NCBI GenBank assembly: GCA_021839095.1
Contig: JAKCBU010000014.1
Coordinates: 1 to 12,409, forward strand
Length of the DNA stretch: 12,409 nt
From: Pseudomonadota bacterium
Lineage (GTDB): Bacteria > Pseudomonadota > Gammaproteobacteria > Acidithiobacillales > Acidithiobacillaceae
Direction: 5' to 3'
Shown here: in pieces, positions 7,307-12,409 of the stretch
How positions within the stretch are numbered: position 1 is the stretch's first letter
Layout: each line of letters starts with the position of its first letter
Made by a program: the position numbers and the translations under genes
Notes under the pieces: model-generated
What the model was told of the DNA's origin: nothing
Databases searched by the model: none
The model's input: only the letters and a program-made list of their open reading frames with translations

Positions 7307-7887
7307 TGGTTATTGACCACGGAATAGGCGGAACTGAGGACGGCGATGGCTCGGCTCAGGCGGAGGTGGACATCGGCTGCGGGGTCGTTGAGGGTCAGCG
7401 TCACCGACACGCCGCTGGCGGTGCTCGCGCTCGATCCTTCCGGAAGCGCGCTGAAAGCGCCGCTGGCATTGACCGCCAGCACCTGCGCCGACGGCCAGTT
7501 GGGCGTGCTCTGGGTCAGTTGCCCGTTGCTAAAGGCAAAGCCATAACCGCCGGAACAGGCGCTGGCAGCAGCGGCACTGACCGGCGCAGCGCAGCGTGTG
7601 AAAGACAGGCTCGCCCCGCCACCAGGGATGTTCAGCGTCCCCGGCTGGGCATTGTGCAGCCCTCGCGTCATGACCGTCAGTGCCATCTCGCCCTGGCTGG
7701 CCAGTTCGCCAGCGGCGCGGTTGGTCTGATAGGTCTGCACCGAGCGCACGATGAGGGCCGTCGCGCCCACGGACAGGATACCGAGAAGGACGATGGCCAC
7801 AATCAGCTCGATGAGGGTGAGGCCGCCTTGGTCAACCGCGACGGCAATAACGGGGCCTGCGGATGGCGGCATTTTATCATTACCCAT
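7303..7887 (-). CDS. mshO: MshO-like minor type IV prepilin
   Basis: A 194-residue prepilin. A long leader ends in DQGG, followed by LTLIELIVAIVLLGILSVGA, a class III signal with Gly at -1 and Glu at +5. Position +1 is Leu rather than the usual Phe. The N-terminal helix runs through QTYQTNRAAGELASQGEMALTVM, a PilW/MshO-like pattern. A Gly/Ala/Ser-rich globular part follows, with cysteines in the FTRC and SACSGG segments. ATG 7887 lies three bases after the mshD stop, with GGAGG overlapping the end of mshD. The stop overlaps mshP (ATGA). It is probably a low-abundance priming or tip subunit. Confidence 0.82.
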   Translation of the reverse strand: MGNDKMPPSAGPVIAVAVDQGGLTLIELIVAIVLLGILSVGATALIVRSVQTYQTNRAAGELASQGEMALTVMTRGLHNAQPGTLNIPGGGASLSFTRCAAPVSAAAASACSGGYGFAFSNGQLTQSTPNWPSAQVLAVNASGAFSALPEGSSASTASGVSVTLTLNDPAADVHLRLSRAIAVLSSAYSVVNNQ

Positions 7888-7890
7888 GGG

Positions 7891-8406
7891 CTACCCTCCC
7901 GCCTGGTTGCCGTTGCCGTTGCCGTTGCCGTTGCCATTACCGTTGCCATTGCCATTACCGTTGCCATTGCCGTTACCATTGCCGTTGCCAGGGGCCGTGG
8001 CACCACTAAAATTATATTTCGTGCGCCACGCCCCCAGGGTGATATCCGCCCCGCTGGGTCCGGTCACCTGGACGGTCAGGAATTCCGCCGTAGCCCCGCT
8101 TAATGTGGAAGCACTGCAGGCGACGGCGACACCATCATCATTTTGGCCATACGCGGTACTGCACGAGTGAGTGCAATCGCAGTGAGGGAACGGCTGTGCG
8201 TATGAGGCCGTCATGGCGGTCTCCAGCGTACTTTGGGCGATGACCGTGGCCTGCGCCGTCGGCACCGGATTGGTGCCGAAGCGGCCGTACCAGACCACGG
8301 GGATGAGGAGCGCCGCCAGAAAGCCCAGCAAGACCATGGCGATCACCAGCTCGATGAGGGTAACGCCCTGTTCTTCTCCCTTCGTCCCCAGCGCCGCCGT
8401 ACTCAT
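7891..8406 (-). CDS. mshD: MshD-like minor prepilin with a (Gly-Asn)14 tail
   Basis: A 171-residue prepilin. Leader cleavage is predicted after Gly14, before VTLIELVIAMVLLGFLAALL, with Glu at +5. The globular part has four cysteines (76, 78, 82, 97; HCDCTHSC and VAC) and ends in YNFSG. Residues 140-167 are fourteen Gly-Asn dipeptides, followed by QAGG and the stop. The tail is not something I know from MshD and is encoded by a hexanucleotide repeat. ATG 8406 overlaps the mshC stop (ATGA, 8403-8406) and sets a normal 14-residue leader. The open frame upstream lies in mshC. The tail could be a flexible exposed segment or the product of repeat slippage. Confidence 0.82.
   Translation of the reverse strand: MSTAALGTKGEEQGVTLIELVIAMVLLGFLAALLIPVVWYGRFGTNPVPTAQATVIAQSTLETAMTASYAQPFPHCDCTHSCSTAYGQNDDGVAVACSASTLSGATAEFLTVQVTGPSGADITLGAWRTKYNFSGATAPGNGNGNGNGNGNGNGNGNGNGNGNGNGNQAGG
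7906..7989 (-). repeat. Hexanucleotide repeat (GGCAAC-type), 14 units, encoding Gly-Asn
   Basis: Fourteen consecutive 6-base units fill 7906-7989 exactly. On the - strand each reads GGY AAY. The five units nearest the stop codon are identical (GGCAAC), whereas the other nine vary. Every difference is at a third codon position and silent. The unit length keeps the frame, so gain or loss of units would change tail length without breaking mshD. Confidence 0.97.
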
Positions 8407-8858
8407 GCGCACGGTCCGGCATAGGCCAATCCGGTGGGGGAGATGCACACCACGCGGCTTTCGCCGCCACCATCGATGAGGGTGATGGGACTGGTTTGGG
8501 TGGCGCTGGCCACGCTGCCGGTGGCGCTGGTGAAGCTGAGGTTGGCGCCGGCCTGGACGGTGGCGGGAATGGTGATGGGGTAGCCCTTGCCGCCAGGGGC
8601 CGGCAGGTTTTGCCCGGCACTGTTTTGCACCGTCACACTACGCCCCTGAACACTCAGGGTAATGTTGCCACTGCCCAGCAAGGCCGACTGCCGCGCATAC
8701 TGCGCCGCAGCAATGACATCTCCCTGGGCAGCATTGGCACTGTAGCCGCCTATCCCCATGAAGCGCGGCAAAATCAGCGCCGCCAGGATACCGGCGATAA
8801 TCAGGATGGCAATGACTTCTATGAGCGTAAAGCCGCGGTCAGTCCTGTGCCCTTCCAT
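8403..8858 (-). CDS. mshC: MshC-like minor prepilin
   Basis: A 151-residue prepilin. Leader MEGHRTDRG is cleaved before FTLIEVIAILIIAGILAALILPRF, with Glu at +5. A helix continuation (AAQGDVIAAAQYARQSAL) and a beta-rich globular part follow. The late GGGESRVVCISPTGLAYAGPC carries a C-terminal cysteine pair (138 and 150), a pattern I associate with MshC. ATG 8858 is chosen because it gives a normal 9-residue leader. A longer reading frame upstream would run through the stem-loop and into mshA. The Shine-Dalgarno is weak (AGGG close to the ATG). The gene follows the major pilin after a 71-base gap containing a strong stem-loop. Confidence 0.85.
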   Translation of the reverse strand: MEGHRTDRGFTLIEVIAILIIAGILAALILPRFMGIGGYSANAAQGDVIAAAQYARQSALLGSGNITLSVQGRSVTVQNSAGQNLPAPGGKGYPITIPATVQAGANLSFTSATGSVASATQTSPITLIDGGGESRVVCISPTGLAYAGPCA

Positions 8859-8872
8859 GTGCCCTGACAACG

Positions 8873-8910
8873 GACAAGCCAGGGAGCGATAGGCTGCTCC
8901 CTGGCTTGCC
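8873..8910 (-). terminator. Strong stem-loop between mshA and mshC
   Basis: CAAGCCAGGGAGC (8875-8887) and GCTCCCTGGCTTG (8896-8908) are perfectly complementary over 13 bases around an 8-base loop. A G-C and a G-T pair could extend the stem outward on the RNA. There is no U-run after it on the - strand, so it is not a classic intrinsic terminator. It begins about 20 bases after the mshA stop. Likely roles are 3' protection of the abundant pilin mRNA or partial termination that lowers expression of the minor pilins. Confidence 0.75.
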
Positions 8911-8929
8911 ACCCTCCGCCGGTGAACGA

Positions 8930-9400
8930 TCAGGAGCAGTCGGTGGAGGTCGTGACGACGGTGGGCGGAAGGATAGAACTGGTGGCCGCCGTATACACCA
9001 CTTTGCACTCAGTGGAGTTGCTGGCCGAGGTGGGCCAGAACGTCGCTGCCGCCGAGGTGGCACTCACACCGAAATTGGTGGTGTCCTGGAGCATGGTGGA
9101 GATGCTGGCACCGGTGGGATAGCCCCATGCCAAGGCCACCGTGCCGTTAGCGCCGGCTCCAGGGACGGAAATGGTGCCGATGGACCCCGTCTGGACAGGC
9201 GTGCTGACCAGGGCCTTGCTGTAGGCCAGCGCTGACGCGGCTTGCAGAGAACCGGAAACGCCCTGCAACACGCTGCGCCGTGCGTCGTTTTGCAGATTGA
9301 CAAAACGCGGAATGGCAAAAGCGGCGAGAATACCGAGAATGACGATAACCACGATGAGTTCGATCAGGGTGAAACCCTGTTCACTGGAATGCTTTTGCAT
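8930..9400 (-). CDS. mshA: MSHA-type major pilin (type IVa prepilin)
   Basis: A 156-residue prepilin. Leader MQKHSSEQG (9 residues, cut after Gly9) precedes FTLIELIVVIVILGILAAFAIPRF, the canonical class IVa N-terminal helix with Glu at +5. The helix continues as VNLQNDARRSVLQGVSGSLQ, as in MshA-family pilins. The Ser/Thr/Ala-rich globular part ends with two cysteines, 132 and 155, which would close a 22-residue C-terminal D-loop. ATG 9400 has the ribosome-binding site AAGGGGGG a few bases upstream. The gene has its own 131-base leader region and a stem-loop after it, as expected for the most highly expressed subunit. It could also be named mshB, but position before mshC and the strong flanking signals favour the major pilin. 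Confidence 0.9.
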   Translation of the reverse strand: MQKHSSEQGFTLIELIVVIVILGILAAFAIPRFVNLQNDARRSVLQGVSGSLQAASALAYSKALVSTPVQTGSIGTISVPGAGANGTVALAWGYPTGASISTMLQDTTNFGVSATSAAATFWPTSASNSTECKVVYTAATSSILPPTVVTTSTDCS

Positions 9401-9422
9401 GACGCCCCCCTTGGAGTCTGCC

Positions 9423-9470
9423 GTGTAACATTTTTGGTAACACCCTATAACAGCGTCTCATGGTATCACC
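9423..9470 (-). promoter_or_regulatory. Candidate promoter and operator cluster upstream of mshA
   Basis: On the - strand, TGTTATAGG (-10 hexamer TATAGG at 9444-9449, with an upstream TG) resembles an extended -10 element; no convincing -35 is found 17 bases away. Around it are GGTGATACC (9462-9470) and GGTGTTACC (9436-9444), which agree at 8 of 9 bases and repeat at 26-base spacing. GTGTAAC (9423-9429) and GTAACAC (9437-9443) form an imperfect dyad between this point and the ribosome-binding site. The layout suggests a regulated start for the major pilin gene. Seen by eye and not tested. Confidence 0.3.
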
Positions 9471-9531
9471 CCCCCAAAAGGGTGTCCATAGGCCATGATC
9501 CGTTTTAATTGGGCATTTTTTAACGATCCGG

Positions 9532-10755
9532 CTACTGTTTGACCATTTTCACCATGTCCCACATCGGCAGGTAAATACCGGCGGCGAGAATGAACACCAG
9601 GCCACCCATGATCACCACCATGATCGGTTCGATACGTGCGGCAAGACTATCCACCTTTTTTTCCACCTCGCGCTCATAATAATCCGCCACCTCGCCCATC
9701 ATCTCGTCCAGTCCGCCCGTTTCCTCGCCGACCTTCAGCATTTGCAGGACCAGGGGCGGGAAAAGCCCGGTGGCGGTGGCGCTGCTGTGCAGACTTTCGC
9801 CGCGCAGAATGGCTCTGGGGAGCGCATCCAGGCGATCCTCCATGAAGCGGTTGTGAACGGCGCCGACGACCAGTTCCATGCCCTTCAGGATCGGCACGCC
9901 GGCGCCGGAAACAAGCTGGAGGGTTCGGCCGAAACGGGCCATGGCGTCTTCGAGGATCAGCGGGCCGAAAATAGGGGTGCGCAAAAGGAAACGATCCCAG
10001 AGCCAGCGACCGTGTGGTTGGTGGAGGAAGAAGCGAAAACCATAAGTGGCGACGACGGCGACCATGACGATCAGCCACCACCAGGCGACCGTGAAGTTGC
10101 TGAAGGCGATGAGCATACGGGTAAAAATGGGCAAGGTGATATGGGCGTTGGCGAACAGCTTGGCAAAAGCGGGAATGACCATGATGTTGAGGATGACCAT
10201 GGCGACACTCAAAGCGATGGCCACGAAAAGCGGGTAACGAAAAGCCTGGCGAACACGGGCGAGGGTGATGTCCTCCCGTTCGAGATAACCGGACAGTTGC
10301 AGCAATACCTTATCGAGATTACCGGTGGTCTCACCGACTTCCACCAGACGAAGATACAGGGGCTGGAAGACCTTGGGAAAAGCGGCCAGAGCGACGGAGA
10401 GCGGCTGACCGTCGCCAAGCGTACGCCGTACCTGGAGAAGTATTTCGCCGAGGCGGGTCTGTGGACCGTGACTGCTGATCAGGCCCTCTATGGCGTTGAG
10501 TACCGGAATGCCCGCGTGCAACAGGGCGTAAAGCTGGCGGGAAAAAAGGGCGAGATCGGCGCGACTGATGGGTCGCCTGTTGAGTCGACTCCACAACTGT
10601 TCGATACGAACGCCTTCGCGCAACTCTTCCACGGTGATGGGGATGAGCTGGTTACTGCGCAAGGTCTGTGCGACCATCGCACCTTCTCCAGCATCCATGA
10701 TGCCCTCGCGGAGCTGTCCGTGGCCATCGCGGGCACGATAGCGGAAACGCGCCAT
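9532..10755 (-). CDS. mshG: MSHA biogenesis protein MshG, GspF/PilC-type platform protein
   Basis: A 407-residue polytopic inner-membrane protein, the usual GspF-family length. It begins MARFRYRARDGHG. The first GspF domain (about 66-190) holds FSRQLYALLHAGIPVLNAIE and VGETTGNL. The second (about 268-395) holds ARFGRTLQLVSGAGVPILKGME and VGEETGGLDEMM. Membrane segments lie near 175-195, 222-242 and 377-395. It couples the ATPase MshE to pilin extraction from the inner membrane. ATG 10755 overlaps the mshE TGA by one base (TGATG), with GAGGAGGA just upstream. The frame stays open further upstream only inside mshE. A 131-base gap follows before mshA. Confidence 0.95.
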   Translation of the reverse strand: MARFRYRARDGHGQLREGIMDAGEGAMVAQTLRSNQLIPITVEELREGVRIEQLWSRLNRRPISRADLALFSRQLYALLHAGIPVLNAIEGLISSHGPQTRLGEILLQVRRTLGDGQPLSVALAAFPKVFQPLYLRLVEVGETTGNLDKVLLQLSGYLEREDITLARVRQAFRYPLFVAIALSVAMVILNIMVIPAFAKLFANAHITLPIFTRMLIAFSNFTVAWWWLIVMVAVVATYGFRFFLHQPHGRWLWDRFLLRTPIFGPLILEDAMARFGRTLQLVSGAGVPILKGMELVVGAVHNRFMEDRLDALPRAILRGESLHSSATATGLFPPLVLQMLKVGEETGGLDEMMGEVADYYEREVEKKVDSLAARIEPIMVVIMGGLVFILAAGIYLPMWDMVKMVKQ

Positions 10756-12409
10756 CAGTCCTCCTCTGCGTCGCTGGTCACCCGCACCATTTCCGCCAGG
10801 GTGGTAATGCCCTCCCAAACCAGGCGCATGGCCTCTTCCCGTAATAAAGTGAACTGTTGTTGCTGGCTGGCGGCATCGAGAAGCGCTGCGCGACTATTGC
10901 CGAGAATGGCCGCGCGGAGTAATGGATCCATGCGGATCAGTTCGAAAACCGGTTGCCGACCGCGATACCCGGTGAAGTTGCAGGTATTGCAGCCCTTGCC
11001 GCAAAAGAAGGTGACGAAGTCGGGAGGCACGCCGAGGCGGGCGGCAAAAGCCGCACGTTCTGCGGGGCTGACCTCCTTGTCCTCGGTCTTGCAGGACGGG
11101 CAGATACGACGCACCAGGCGTTGCGCCATGACCCCGAGCACCGCCGACCCGATCAGAAAGGGTTCCACCTCGAGTTCCTGTAGTCGTGGAAAGGCGCCCA
11201 CGGCGTCATTGGTATGGAGCGTAGCCAGTACCAGATGGCCGGTCAGAGCGGCGCGCGCGGCGATTTCTGCGGTTTCATGGTCGCGGATCTCGCCCACCAT
11301 GATGACATCCGGATCCTGGCGCAGGATGGTGCGCAGCACCCGCGCAAAATCAAGCCCGATACGGGGATGCACCTGTACCTGGCTGATGCCCTGAAGACGA
11401 TATTCCACGGGATCTTCCACGGTGAAAATCTTGCGCTCCACGGTGTTGATCTCATTCAGTGCCGCGTATAGCGTCGTCGACTTACCCGATCCGGTGGGTC
11501 CGGTTACCAAAAACAACCCATGTGGACGGTGCATGATATTCTGCAGGCTGGCCACGACGTTGCCGGGCATCCCGAGCTCATTAAAATGCAGCAGTGCCGT
11601 TTGCTGATCCAGCAGGCGCAGGACCACGCTTTCTCCATCCTGGACGGGCATGGTAGCCATGCGTACGTCATAGGCCTTGCCTTCCAGCGCGAGATGCGTG
11701 CGTCCATCCTGAGGAAGGCGACGTTCGGCGATATCCAGATTAGCCATGACCTTGAGTTTGGAGGCAATCAACGGCGTCAAGCGACTGTCCAAACGCAGGT
11801 GCTCACGCAGGACCCCGTCCACGCGCAGGCGCACCCGCAAGTCAGATTCTTCCGGCTCGAAATGAATATCAGAGGCTTGCAGACGGGCGGCATCCGTAAA
11901 GATGGCATTGAGCAGGCGTACCACGGGCGCATCTTCCGCGCTGCTTTCCAGCAAGGGCGGTGGGGCTGGAGTGTTTACCGTGTCGCCCAGCGCGTCCCGC
12001 AGTTCAGCGCTTTTGCTGACCGCGCCGTACAACTGAGGTAGAACGCGCAGCAACTCCGTTTCGGAAATCAACGCCAGCTTCACGGGTTTGCCCATGGCAC
12101 GGGAAATGGCGTCCAAAGCCGGCACATCGGTGGGGTCGGCCATACCTACCACGTAGCGCTCACCCTGGTCCCGCAGTGGTATGGCCCGATAGCGCCGCGC
12201 CAAAGATTCGGGAAGTCGCGACACCAACTGCGGATCCAATGCCTGTCGGGATAAATCGATGCGCTCCAGATGCAGTTGTCTGGCGAGAAAGTTCAACAGG
12301 TCCTCTTCGGTCACCAAGTGTTGGGCGATGAGTTCCTGCCCGAGCTTGCGTCCGCTTCCCCGCTGCTGGGTGAGCGCCATATCCAGTTGCGCCGCGGTGA
12401 TAGATCGGA
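10755..12409 (-). CDS. mshE: MSHA assembly ATPase MshE (partial; N-terminus outside window)
   Basis: Five hundred and fifty residues are visible, and the frame is open to the right edge. The in-frame ATG at 12380 is therefore not the start: the nine codons before it (RSITAAQLD) continue an MshEN domain. Counting from ATG 12380, the visible second MshEN motif is at about 12-35 (KLGQELI...LNFLARQ). The GspE core has Walker A GPTGSGKS at 294-301, the Asp box around IFTVEDPVE at 318-326, Walker B VIMVGE at 359-364, and the His box LATLHTND at 385-392. A zinc-type cysteine cluster comprises C427, C430, C464 and C467, with another at C460. It powers pilus assembly by ATP hydrolysis. MshEN domains in relatives bind cyclic di-GMP. 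It is translationally coupled to mshG. Confidence 0.93.
   Translation of the reverse strand, partial: RSITAAQLDMALTQQRGSGRKLGQELIAQHLVTEEDLLNFLARQLHLERIDLSRQALDPQLVSRLPESLARRYRAIPLRDQGERYVVGMADPTDVPALDAISRAMGKPVKLALISETELLRVLPQLYGAVSKSAELRDALGDTVNTPAPPPLLESSAEDAPVVRLLNAIFTDAARLQASDIHFEPEESDLRVRLRVDGVLREHLRLDSRLTPLIASKLKVMANLDIAERRLPQDGRTHLALEGKAYDVRMATMPVQDGESVVLRLLDQQTALLHFNELGMPGNVVASLQNIMHRPHGLFLVTGPTGSGKSTTLYAALNEINTVERKIFTVEDPVEYRLQGISQVQVHPRIGLDFARVLRTILRQDPDVIMVGEIRDHETAEIAARAALTGHLVLATLHTNDAVGAFPRLQELEVEPFLIGSAVLGVMAQRLVRRICPSCKTEDKEVSPAERAAFAARLGVPPDFVTFFCGKGCNTCNFTGYRGRQPVFELIRMDPLLRAAILGNSRAALLDAASQQQQFTLLREEAMRLVWEGITTLAEMVRVTSDAEED

Noticed and set aside
7906..7989. Short tandem repeat as a CRISPR-like array
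   Set aside because: Units are 6 bases with no spacers, and they lie inside a coding frame with only silent differences.
7306..8103. 265-codon + strand frame with Ala-Val-rich repeats
   Set aside because: The repetitive part is the reverse-strand reading of the MshD hexamer repeat, and the rest is antisense to mshO and mshD.
9742..11394. Open reading frame of 550 codons on the + strand, antisense to mshG and mshE
   Set aside because: It is fully opposite two well-recognised genes, its protein has no recognisable domain and odd composition, and long antisense frames are expected in G+C-rich codon usage.
12378..12380. ATG at 12380 as the mshE start
   Set aside because: The frame stays open to the window edge and the codons before it encode the continuing MshEN domain, so the true start is outside.
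427..12409. Type II secretion system as the identity of the operon
   Set aside because: The major subunit has the pilin-type N-terminus with a C-terminal disulfide loop. MshM-, MshN- and MshP-like genes and the PilM/N/O/P-like set fit an MSHA pilus rather than a gsp locus.

Overview
The window holds the end of a minCDE cell-division locus on the + strand, followed by a long, tightly packed operon on the - strand that builds an MSHA-type (mannose-sensitive haemagglutinin-like) type IVa pilus. Min proteins, a lipoprotein secretin and MSHA-family genes point to a Gram-negative proteobacterium of the gamma/beta/acidithiobacillial part of the tree. Base composition is mostly around 60% G+C or higher. 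The species cannot be named from the sequence alone. No tRNA, rRNA, insertion sequence or CRISPR array was seen.

Region 1 (1-296, + strand): the last 13 codons of minD, including its membrane-targeting amphipathic tail, then a complete minE one base after the minD stop. Region 2 (297-426): a 130-base convergent spacer with no strong terminator.

Region 3 (427-12409, - strand), in order of transcription from the right edge: mshE (assembly ATPase, 5' end cut by the window), mshG (platform protein), a 131-base regulatory-looking gap, mshA (major pilin), a strong stem-loop, mshC, mshD, mshO, mshP (minor pilin-like), a 55-base gap, mshI (PilM-like), a PilN-like gene, mshJ (PilO-like), mshK (PilP-like), mshL (secretin), mshM (ExeA-like ATPase) and mshN (TPR protein). 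Apart from the three gaps named, neighbouring genes overlap by 1-10 bases or sit 3 bases apart, so translation is probably coupled. No stretch over 131 bases lacks a gene.

Together the genes cover most of a pilus machine: inner-membrane motor (E, G), alignment complex (I, PilN-like, J, K), outer-membrane channel and its helpers (L, M, N), and the fibre subunits (A, C, D, O, P). The module order (E-G-A-C-D-O-P, then I to N) is a block swap of the I-to-N then E-to-Q order I recall from Vibrio and Shewanella, and no mshF, mshB or mshQ is seen. The most unusual features are: a cysteine-rich C-terminal region with an internal duplication in MshP, lying in a patch of lower G+C; a (Gly-Asn)14 tail on MshD encoded by a hexanucleotide repeat; and a perfect 13-bp stem-loop straight after the major pilin gene.
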